A stretch of 64,000 nt of DNA from Pseudomonas borbori (GTDB lineage Bacteria; Pseudomonadota; Gammaproteobacteria; Pseudomonadales; Pseudomonadaceae): positions 1 through 64,000 of the forward strand of contig NZ_FOWX01000019.1 of assembly GCF_900115555.1 (NCBI RefSeq), read 5' to 3'. The stretch's first letter is position 1, and each line of letters starts with the position of its first letter. The notes under the pieces are model-generated. The model had not been told where the DNA came from and ran no database searches. It saw only the letters and a program-made list of their open reading frames with translations. Shown here in pieces: positions 57,689 to 64,000 of this stretch. Both the position numbers and the translations under genes were made by a program.

Positions 57689-59062
57689 ATGCTCAATCCG
57701 CGGGACGTAAAAACCAGCGAGGACGCCAGGCGCATCGTCGAGGAGCGTGGCCTCAGTCACGTCAAGGTCGGGGTGTTCGACAACGACGGGGTGATGCGCG
57801 GCAAGTACCTGAGCCGCAGCAAGTTCCTCTCCGCCCTCGACAGCGGCTTCGCCTTCTGCGACGTGGTGCTCGGCTGGGACGTCAAGGATCAGCTCTACGA
57901 CAACGCCAGCTATACCGGCTGGCACACCGGCTACCCGGACGCGCCGGTGCGCGTGCTGCCGCACACCTGTCGCGAGATTCCCTTCGAGAACGGCATGCTG
58001 CTGTTTATCTGCGAGTTTGCCGAGGCGGCGGAAACGGTTTGCCCGCGCGCCACCCTGCGGCGGGTGATCGAGCGTTGCCAGTCGATGGGCTTCGATCCCT
58101 TCGCGGCGCTCGAGTACGAATTCTTCATGTTCGATGAAACCCCCGAGTCGGCGCGGGAGAAGGGTTATCGCAACCTCAAACCGTTCACTCCCGACTGGTT
58201 CGGCTACTCGACCATCCGCAACTCGGTGCACGCCGAGCTGTACCACGAGATTCTCGAACTGGCCGAGCGCATGGACTTCCCCATCGAAGGCCTGCACACC
58301 GAGACCGGCCCCGGGGTGATCGAGGCCGCCATCGCCTATGACCATGCCGAAGCCGCGGGGGACAAGGGTGCGCTGTTCAAGACCTTCATGAAGGTGCTGG
58401 CCCAGCGCAACGGCCTGATGGCCACCTTCATGGCCAAATGGTCGGGCAAGTACCCGGGGCAGAGCGGGCATATCCACGTCTCCCTGCGCGACCGCGCCAG
58501 TGGCAAGTCGGCCTTCCACGACCCGAGCCAGGCGCACGGCATGAGCCTGATCCAGCGCCAGTTCCTCGCCGGCCAGCAGCGCCTGATGCCCGAATTCCTG
58601 TGCATGGTGGCGCCGACCCTGAACAGCTACCGCCGGCTGATCCCCGGCTTCTGGGCGCCGACCGACGCCACCTGGGGCGTGGAAAACCGTACCGCGGCGC
58701 TGCGCGTGATCCCCGGCAGCGACAAGTCGCAGCGCCTGGAATATCGCCTCGGCGCGGCGGACGGCAATCCCTACCTGACCCTCGCCGTGGCCATCGGCTC
58801 CGGCCTGTACGGCGTGATGCAGCAGTGGCAGCCGAGCGAGCCGGTGGTCGGCAACGCCTATGCGGTCAAGCACCCCGAGGAGCTGGCCTTGCCGCGCACC
58901 CTGTGGGATGCGGCGCAGCGCCTGAAAGCCTCCACCGCGGCCCGCGAGTTGTTCGGCGATCCGTTCGTCGAGCATTTCGCCGCCAGCCGCGAATGGGAGG
59001 AACGTGAATACCGGCGGCACGTCAGCGACTGGGAGCTGGATCGCTACTTCGAAATCATCTGA
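57689..59062 (+). CDS. Glutamine-synthetase-family ligase (probable gamma-glutamyl-amine synthetase)
   Basis: The product is 457 residues from ATG 57689 with AGGGG five bases upstream. The N-terminal beta-grasp part shows VKVGVFDNDGVMRGKYL. The catalytic domain shows LEYEFFMFD, EGLHTETGPGVIEAAI, SGHIHVSL, WGVENRTAALRVIPG and LEYRLGAADGNPYLTLA, which carry the GS glutamate, His and Arg ligands. The family includes enzymes that join glutamate to amines (putrescine, isopropylamine, ethanolamine, methylamine) instead of ammonia. The setting with an alcohol and an aldehyde dehydrogenase favours an amino-alcohol substrate. Substrate assignment is inference. Confidence 0.88.
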   Translation: MLNPRDVKTSEDARRIVEERGLSHVKVGVFDNDGVMRGKYLSRSKFLSALDSGFAFCDVVLGWDVKDQLYDNASYTGWHTGYPDAPVRVLPHTCREIPFENGMLLFICEFAEAAETVCPRATLRRVIERCQSMGFDPFAALEYEFFMFDETPESAREKGYRNLKPFTPDWFGYSTIRNSVHAELYHEILELAERMDFPIEGLHTETGPGVIEAAIAYDHAEAAGDKGALFKTFMKVLAQRNGLMATFMAKWSGKYPGQSGHIHVSLRDRASGKSAFHDPSQAHGMSLIQRQFLAGQQRLMPEFLCMVAPTLNSYRRLIPGFWAPTDATWGVENRTAALRVIPGSDKSQRLEYRLGAADGNPYLTLAVAIGSGLYGVMQQWQPSEPVVGNAYAVKHPEELALPRTLWDAAQRLKASTAARELFGDPFVEHFAASREWEEREYRRHVSDWELDRYFEII

Positions 59063-59128
59063 ATGATCGGTAATCCTGTGGGCAGATCCCGTATTTATGC
59101 GCAACGCCTCGCGGAACCCCCCGAAACC

Positions 59129-59155
59129 CATGGCCCGGATTGCATCCGGGCCATG
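59129..59155. terminator. Perfect palindrome after the ligase gene
   Basis: CATGGCCCGGAT-TGC-ATCCGGGCCATG is a perfect 12-bp stem, 67 bases after the stop. There is no T-run. The core matches the repeat at 45521-45589, so it may be a dispersed element acting as a transcript end. Confidence 0.65.
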
Positions 59156-59184
59156 GGGTGAATGGAACAGTTCTCGGTAATTGC

Positions 59185-59278
59185 GTAGGAGCGGGCCATG
59201 CCCGCGATGCTTTTGCAGGTATGGCCTATCGCGGGCATGGGCTAGGCGCCCCCGGCTAGGCGCCCCCGCCGCTCCTAC
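59185..59278. repeat. REP-type hairpin containing inverted copies of the 14-mer
   Basis: GTAGGAGCGG (59185-59194) pairs with CCGCTCCTAC (59269-59278). GCGGGCCATGCCCGC and a second GCGGGCATGG lie inside, together with two copies of GGCTAGGCGCCCCC (59240-59267). The whole block can fold as one long imperfect hairpin between the ligase and aldehyde dehydrogenase genes. Confidence 0.8.
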
Positions 59279-59349
59279 GAAACCCAAGCCCGGGCGGTGC
59301 CGTGCATCCCGGCTACGTGTCAACGGAACAGCATCCTACGGAGTGAGCA

Positions 59350-60738
59350 ATGAGCAAACTGCAATGCATATCCCCCATCGACGGTTCGCTGTATGTTGAG
59401 CGTGACCTGGCTTCGGCCAGTGAAATAAAGGCCGCCCTGGCCAAGGCCGAGCGGGCGCAGCAGGCCTGGAAGCACACCCCGCTGGCCGAGCGCGTGGCCA
59501 TCGGCCGCCAGGCCATCGCCGCCTTCGCCGCCCGGGAAGAGCAGCTCGCCGAGGAACTGTGCTGGATGATGGGGCGGCCGATCCGCTACGCCGCCGGCGA
59601 GATCCGCGGCTTCGTCGAGCGCGCCAGCCACATGGCCGATATCGCCGAGAGCGCCCTGGCCGACATCCGCTTGCCGGACAAACCCGGCTTCACCCGTTTC
59701 ATCCGCCGTGAACCGCTCGGCGTGGCCCTGGTCATCGCGCCCTGGAACTATCCCTACCTGACCGCGGTGAACGCCGTGATGCCGGCGCTGCTGGCCGGCA
59801 ACGCGGTGCTGCTCAAGCACTCGGCGCAGACCCCGCTGTGCGCCGAGCGCATGGTTGCGGCCTTCGCCGAGGCCGGTCTGCCCGACGGAGTGTTCCAGTA
59901 CCTGCACCTCAGCCACGCCGATACCGAGCAATTGATCCAGGCCCCGGCGATCCAGCATGTGTCCTTCACCGGCTCGGTGGCGGGCGGTGCCATGGTCGAG
60001 CGGGCGGCGGCGGGGCGCTTTATCAGCGTCGGCCTGGAGCTGGGCGGCAAGGACCCAGCCTACGTGCGCGCCGACGCCGACCTCGCCCACGCGGTGGCCA
60101 CCACAATCGACGGCGCCTTCTTCAACTCCGGGCAATCCTGTTGCGGCATCGAGCGTATCTACGTGCATGAGTCGCTGTTCGAGGCCTTCGTCGAACAGGC
60201 GGTGGCGCTGGTGAAACACTACAAACTGGGCCGCTCCGACGACCCGGAAACCACCCTCGGCCCGCTGGTGCGCGCCGAGGCGGCGGATTTCGTCCGCCGG
60301 CAGATCAACGAGGCCGTGGCCCAGGGCGCGGTCGCCCATATCGACCCGGCGCGCTTCGCCCTCGATCGACCCGGCTCCGCCTACCTGGCGCCCCAGGTGC
60401 TGACCGGCGTCTACCACGGCATGCGGGTGATGACCGAAGAGTCCTTCGGCCCGGTGGTCGGCATCCAGAAGGTCAAGGATGACGAGGAGGCGCTGGCGCT
60501 GATGAACGACAGCCCATTCGGCCTCACCGCCGCCATCTTCAGTAACGACGAAGCCGCCGCCCTGGCCCTGGCCGAGCGGGTCGAGGCCGGCACCGTCTTC
60601 CTCAACCGTTGCGACTACCTCGACCCGGCTCTGGCCTGGACCGGGGTGAAAAACTCCGGGCGCGGCTGCAGCCTGTCGAGCCTCGGCTACGAGCACCTGA
60701 CCCGGGCTAAATCCTTCCACTTCAAGACCCAGCTGTGA
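59350..60738 (+). CDS. Aldehyde dehydrogenase (NAD(P)+-dependent)
   Basis: The product is 462 residues. It has the cofactor-binding IAPWNYPYLTAVNAVMPALLAGNAVLLKHS, FTGSVAGG, the general base Glu in GLELGGKDPAYV, and the nucleophile Cys264 in FFNSGQSCCGIERIYVHE. ESFGPVVGI and FLNRCDYLDPALAW follow. It resembles succinate-semialdehyde and other semialdehyde dehydrogenases. In this module it would oxidise the aldehyde made by the neighbouring alcohol dehydrogenase. The next gene begins 8 bases after its stop. Confidence 0.93.
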   Translation: MSKLQCISPIDGSLYVERDLASASEIKAALAKAERAQQAWKHTPLAERVAIGRQAIAAFAAREEQLAEELCWMMGRPIRYAAGEIRGFVERASHMADIAESALADIRLPDKPGFTRFIRREPLGVALVIAPWNYPYLTAVNAVMPALLAGNAVLLKHSAQTPLCAERMVAAFAEAGLPDGVFQYLHLSHADTEQLIQAPAIQHVSFTGSVAGGAMVERAAAGRFISVGLELGGKDPAYVRADADLAHAVATTIDGAFFNSGQSCCGIERIYVHESLFEAFVEQAVALVKHYKLGRSDDPETTLGPLVRAEAADFVRRQINEAVAQGAVAHIDPARFALDRPGSAYLAPQVLTGVYHGMRVMTEESFGPVVGIQKVKDDEEALALMNDSPFGLTAAIFSNDEAAALALAERVEAGTVFLNRCDYLDPALAWTGVKNSGRGCSLSSLGYEHLTRAKSFHFKTQL

Positions 60739-60746
60739 GGCGCGCC

Positions 60747-61916
60747 ATGGACCTGAATCAATACCGCATGAACTGGAACTACCCGACCTCGATCCGCGTC
60801 GGTGCCGGGCGCATCAGCGAACTGCCGCAAGCCTGCCGAGCCCTCGGCATGAGCGCGCCGCTGCTGGTCACCGACCCCGGGCTGGCGGCCCTGTCGCTGA
60901 TCGACCACGCCCTGCTGCAGTGCCGCGACGATGGCCTCAAGGCCGGGCTGTTCTCGGCGATCAAGGGCAACCCCACCGGGCACAACGTGATGGACGGCGT
61001 CGCCGCCTTCAAGGCCGGCGGTCACGACGGGGTGATCGCCTTCGGCGGCGGCTCGGCGCTGGACGCCGGCAAGGCCATCGCCCTGATGGTCGGCCAGAAC
61101 CGCCCGCTGTGGGACTTCGAAGACGTCGGTGACAATTGCAACCGCGTCGACGTCGCCGGCATGGCGCCGGTGGTGGCGGTGCCGACCACCGCCGGCACCG
61201 GCTCGGAAGTCGGTCGCGCCTCGGTGATCACTGACGACGCCGAGCACATCAAGCGCATCATCTTCCACCCGCGGATGCTCCCGGCCCTGGTCATCCTCGA
61301 CCCGCAACTGAGCATCGGCCTGCCGCCCAAGATCACCGCCGCCACCGGCATGGACGCTCTGTCGCACAGCCTCGAAGCCTACTGCTCGCCGCTGTTCCAC
61401 CCCATGGCCGAAGGCATTGCCCTGGAAGGCATGCGCCTGGTCCAGCACTACCTGCCGCGCGCGGTGGCCAAGGGCAGCGATGTCGAGGCGCGTCTGCACA
61501 TGCTGGTGGCCTCGAGCATGGGCGCCACTGCCTTCCAGCGCGGCCTCGGCGCCATGCACGCCCTGGCCCATCCCCTCGGCGCCCTCTACGACGCCCACCA
61601 CGGCCTGCTCAACGCGGTGCTGATGCCCTACGTGCTGCAGGCCAACCGCCCCCGCATCGAACCACAGATGGAACGCCTCGCGCGCTACCTCAACCTGGCC
61701 AAACCGGGCTTCACCGGCGTGCTCGACTGGGTGCTGCACCTGCGCAACGAAGTCGGCATCCCCCACAGCCTGGCCGAAATCGGCATCGACGACACGCGTA
61801 TCGAGCAGGTCGGACAGATGGCCGAGGTCGATCCCTCGGCGGGGACCAATCCGATCGGTTTCAGTGCGAGCGAGTACAGCCAGTTGTTCGGCAAGGCCTT
61901 GCGCGGGGAGTTGTAG
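60747..61916 (+). CDS. Iron-containing alcohol dehydrogenase
   Basis: The product is 389 residues from ATG 60747; a GTG 12 bases upstream is weaker. Group III dehydrogenase motifs are clear: GVIAFGGGSALDAGKAIAL, VPTTAGTGSEV, and the metal ligands Asp and His in GMDALSHSLEAYCSP, with His, His in GLGAMHALAHPLGALYDAHHG. It follows the aldehyde dehydrogenase by 8 bases, so both are one operon. A role in oxidising the hydroxyl of a glutamylated amino alcohol is inferred from context. Confidence 0.93.
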   Translation: MDLNQYRMNWNYPTSIRVGAGRISELPQACRALGMSAPLLVTDPGLAALSLIDHALLQCRDDGLKAGLFSAIKGNPTGHNVMDGVAAFKAGGHDGVIAFGGGSALDAGKAIALMVGQNRPLWDFEDVGDNCNRVDVAGMAPVVAVPTTAGTGSEVGRASVITDDAEHIKRIIFHPRMLPALVILDPQLSIGLPPKITAATGMDALSHSLEAYCSPLFHPMAEGIALEGMRLVQHYLPRAVAKGSDVEARLHMLVASSMGATAFQRGLGAMHALAHPLGALYDAHHGLLNAVLMPYVLQANRPRIEPQMERLARYLNLAKPGFTGVLDWVLHLRNEVGIPHSLAEIGIDDTRIEQVGQMAEVDPSAGTNPIGFSASEYSQLFGKALRGEL

Positions 61917-62013
61917 GGCGGGGGGACGGCTCACCAGGCGGGGCAGGGCGCTGCGCCTGAAAGTAGTCGTCGGCAGCGACTCTTTGCCGGGCGTCAGAGC
62001 AGGCGGGGCGTCG

Positions 62014-62352
62014 CTATTTCGCCTGCTTGGGCGGCAGGGCCTGCACGAACCTATGGCATCTATCGACCCATGCCCAAAGGTCCGCATCGCTTTCGAAACC
62101 GGGCGGATCGACAAAGACATAACCCTTCATGGGCTTGCCGGTGAAATCCATCTCGCGAACGTGCGGCAGGGATAGTGCCTGGGCGTAGCCCTCAGGCCCC
62201 ACGCGTGCCATAAGCACATCGCCCAGAATCCCGACAAACATATAGTCCCGGGACATGAAGGCCAAGCCGCCAAACATCTTTCTCTCGTTGATTCCGGGAT
62301 GCCCTTGAAGTGTTTCTCTCAGTCGTTCTGCCAGGCCTTCGTCGTATGGCAT
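62014..62352 (-). CDS. TfoX N-terminal domain protein
   Basis: The product is 112 residues and corresponds only to the N-terminal TfoX/Sxy domain. KMFGGLAFMSRDYMFVGILGDVLMARV (span 25-51) and FTGKPMKGYVFVDP are typical. AGGAG lies 7 bases before the ATG. Full-length TfoX is a competence activator in Haemophilus and Vibrio; single-domain proteins like this are common and of unknown role. It sits at the edge of the AT-richer region. Confidence 0.9.
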   Translation of the reverse strand: MPYDEGLAERLRETLQGHPGINERKMFGGLAFMSRDYMFVGILGDVLMARVGPEGYAQALSLPHVREMDFTGKPMKGYVFVDPPGFESDADLWAWVDRCHRFVQALPPKQAK

Positions 62353-62447
62353 GAGTGGCTCCTAATGCGCATGTTCAGAGGTAATTCAGGGGTAATTCGT
62401 GGCCTGATCCCGATTCATTTGACCTCGATTCATTGCCCGATTTATTG

Positions 62448-63398
62448 TTAGTAGCTTTTTATATGTGGCGTCCCAAAAGTAGAAAATCCAGAGTAATCAG
62501 GATAGATAGTCGAATGCCTGTACCCAAACATCTTGTCTAGCCGTTGTCGAATGTTTTTCTTTGCTGCCGCATCAATTCTAAAGGTGTACAAGGCACCGCT
62601 ATTGGCGCCCTTTCTATTTTTTGGTTCAAAAACATGTGGTCGTGCTGCAAGGCAGCATGCCGTTCTGCCTTCTTCGATTTTCCACCAGCCGTCTTTGTAG
62701 TTTGGCGATTTTGGGAATTGAAATTTCTTACGGTCTGGCCGATTGGTAGAAGGCACGCCGCCAAATAAGAAACCACCATTTTGGGCGGCTATTCGCGCAT
62801 CTAAATTAGAAGGTGTCCAAGCAAATACAGAGGTTGCCCATTCTTTTGGATCCAGTGCGTCATCTCGCCCAGGTTTCCATGGGCGACTGAAGTCGTCCTC
62901 CCATTTTCGAAATTGATCGTTTTCATTAATTAATCTATCAGTTACATCAAATGCAAAAAGTCTTGCATCCTTGTCTTCATTGACTAGGGTTCCATTACTC
63001 CACTTTTCTTCTATCGCAAACCAAACGCCGACCCAAGCATTAAAAGTTATGTCGATGAGTCTTGTGGGTGACCCATAGTGCTGGAGCATGGCAAGCTGAT
63101 TCAGAATCGAGAGCCTTCCGGTGTGGGATGATGAATGAAGACCCCATCGGTGCAACTCTGCAAGGATGCTTCCTTCTTCTTTGGCTAGGTCTTCTTCTAC
63201 CAAAACTTTCCCTTTGGTTATATTTAATCTTCTGTATAAAGAACTATGGAGAGCCCAGTCAGCATCCACCTGTCCTCGCCAAGCAAACCTTATCTGGCTG
63301 TTCATTGCTTTATTCATTACTTGATTAATGATTTCGACTAGTTCGTCAAAAGAGCTAACTCTAACCTCAAAAGGTCTCCAGAACTCCGCAATATTCAT
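62448..63398 (-). CDS. FRG-domain protein
   Basis: The product is 316 residues from ATG 63398. Upstream in-frame starts at 63431 (ATG) and 63440 (TTG) fall in an inverted repeat and are less likely. The FRG domain is visible: FAWRGQVDADWALHSSLYRR near residue 37, then LAMLQHYGSPTRLIDITFNAWVGVWFAIEE (about 100-129). The domain is uncharacterised but recurs in mobile and defence-associated genes. Base composition is much lower in G+C than the genes to the left, which suggests transfer. No membrane segment or signal is seen. Confidence 0.85.
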   Translation of the reverse strand: MNIAEFWRPFEVRVSSFDELVEIINQVMNKAMNSQIRFAWRGQVDADWALHSSLYRRLNITKGKVLVEEDLAKEEGSILAELHRWGLHSSSHTGRLSILNQLAMLQHYGSPTRLIDITFNAWVGVWFAIEEKWSNGTLVNEDKDARLFAFDVTDRLINENDQFRKWEDDFSRPWKPGRDDALDPKEWATSVFAWTPSNLDARIAAQNGGFLFGGVPSTNRPDRKKFQFPKSPNYKDGWWKIEEGRTACCLAARPHVFEPKNRKGANSGALYTFRIDAAAKKNIRQRLDKMFGYRHSTIYPDYSGFSTFGTPHIKSY

Positions 63399-63419
63399 AC
63401 TCAAATCTCTAAATGCTTG

Positions 63420-63456
63420 GTCGTCTAACATTCGCTGCAACGATTGATTAGACGAC
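63420..63456 (-). repeat. Inverted repeat between FRG and zinc-ribbon genes (attC-like)
   Basis: On the minus strand GTCGTCTAA pairs perfectly with TTAGACGAC. An inner 6-bp arm (CAATCG/CGAATG) has one mismatch, with a single unpaired T between stems. It starts 8 bases after the stop of the upstream gene. GTTAGAC fits the integron attC core GTTRRRY. At 37 bases it is shorter than proven attC sites, so a terminator or other hairpin is an alternative. Confidence 0.4.
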
Positions 63457-63464
63457 GTGCCGAT

Positions 63465-63800
63465 TTACCCTGAAAATTCTGATGAGCACTTGTTGCATTT
63501 GAACAACCGTCTTGATTTGTCTATTTGCTCCCCAACCTTATTCCCAACAGTGCCTCCGGCTGCAGCGCCTGTAAGAGCACCCAAAATCCCGCCAGCAAGC
63601 CCCCCGACCAACGTGCCAATCCCTGGAACGATAGAGCCAATTGCTGCACCCGCAGCGGCGCCGCCGGCCGCGCCTCCGTAACCCGCTACTGCGCCAGCAC
63701 CCGCGCCAACGACGGTTCCTACGGTCTCTCCGGTACTAACGAGGACGACATAATCTGAGGTGCCACAGTGTGGGCACTTCGGTTTTTCGATGTTTGCCAT
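63465..63800 (-). CDS. Zinc-ribbon / glycine-zipper membrane protein
   Basis: The product is 111 residues from ATG 63800, with GGAG 8 bases upstream. CPHCG near residue 9 and CNKC near residue 103 form a split zinc-ribbon pair. Between them lies a long Gly/Ala-rich hydrophobic stretch with glycine-zipper spacing (VGAGAGAVAGYGGAAGGAAA through GAAAGGTVGNKVG). The middle probably forms a membrane hairpin held by the ribbon. It is immediately upstream of the FRG gene on the same strand. Function is unknown. Confidence 0.75.
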   Translation of the reverse strand: MANIEKPKCPHCGTSDYVVLVSTGETVGTVVGAGAGAVAGYGGAAGGAAAGAAIGSIVPGIGTLVGGLAGGILGALTGAAAGGTVGNKVGEQIDKSRRLFKCNKCSSEFSG

Positions 63801-63835
63801 ATACACGCTCCGTTTAGAAGTTGGTAGAGGTTAGC

Positions 63836-63883
63836 GCCTAACCCCGCATTCAGCGGCTTGTCCGATGTAATGTCTTGTTAATC
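63836..63883 (-). other. attC-like site upstream of the zinc-ribbon gene
   Basis: On the minus strand the site runs from GATTAAC to GTTAGGC, with CCGCTGAATGCGGG before the final core. GTTAGGC matches the attC core GTTRRRY, and CCGCTGAATG partly pairs with CATTACATCGG upstream. A gene start follows about 36 bases later, as in integron cassettes. The first core deviates from RYYYAAC at one base. This is a suggestion only. Confidence 0.35.
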
Positions 63884-64000
63884 CCTAGGTCTGCCTCTAA
63901 AACATTATTTATAGATTTTGACAGCCCCCTCCCTCCTGGTGAAGATATGAATTTAATTTTTTTACCTTTATCAAAATTATTGACTTCCTTTAGAAGTGTC
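63884..64000. other. AT-rich window end, no gene seen
   Basis: This stretch is strongly AT-rich with runs of T and A. I see no start codon with a ribosome site and no complete frame. A gene on the minus strand could begin beyond the window. Confidence 0.5.

Overview
The window is a GC-rich chromosomal segment of a Pseudomonas. Gene order and protein sequences match the conserved bamE-fur-recN-grpE-dnaK-dnaJ-dapB-carAB-greA-yhbY-rlmE-ftsH-folP-glmM-tpiA-secG-tRNA-rimP-nusA-infB-rbfA-truB-rpsO-pnp block of that genus. Further right come acs-pgi-panC-panB-folK-pcnB-crcZ-cbrB-cbrA. A single-cysteine Fur, a CbrAB/CrcZ locus and Pseudomonas-type repeats support the genus. The species cannot be named from this sequence alone.

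Layout. 1-344: the 3' end of a group II intron with no intact maturase gene, abutting bamE. 352-8204: outer-membrane assembly lipoprotein, Fur, RecN (with a LexA box), the heat-shock operon grpE-dnaK-dnaJ (with a sigma-32 promoter) and dapB. 8292-13294: carA-carB-greA behind a leader ORF that contains a terminator hairpin. 13365-20334: ribosome, membrane-protease, folate and cell-wall genes, then tpiA and secG. 20360-20619: tRNA-Leu(GAG) and initiator tRNA-fMet. 20749-29413: the translation and RNA-decay operon rimP to pnp. 29544-38593 (minus strand): two DUF2845 proteins, a giant DUF748 protein, an rRNA-type methyltransferase, a thiolase, an MpaB-family oxygenase and acetyl-CoA synthetase. 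38920-44782 (minus): pgi, panC, panB, folK, pcnB. panD, expected between panC and pgi, is missing. 44870-50526 (minus): the carbon/nitrogen control locus, made of the CrcZ decoy RNA with a sigma-54 promoter and CbrB site, then cbrB, cbrA and the small gene cbrX. The cbrX-cbrA junction has been tandemly duplicated into four overlapping mini-ORFs, which is the most unusual structure in the window.

About 50.8-64 kb is accessory. It holds a small conserved protein and a LOG-family phosphoribohydrolase whose stop codons bracket a 268-bp MITE-like element, then about 1 kb of repeat-rich DNA with DnaA-box-like sites, a small secreted protein and a cytoplasmic-type lipase. Next is a catabolic module: a TRAP transporter (dctQ, dctM, Tat-exported dctP), a glutamine-synthetase-like amide ligase, an aldehyde dehydrogenase and an iron-type alcohol dehydrogenase. 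Together these suggest uptake, gamma-glutamylation and two-step oxidation of an amino alcohol; this is inference. The right end (62.4-64 kb) is AT-richer and looks acquired: a FRG-domain protein and a zinc-ribbon/glycine-zipper membrane protein separated by attC-like inverted repeats.
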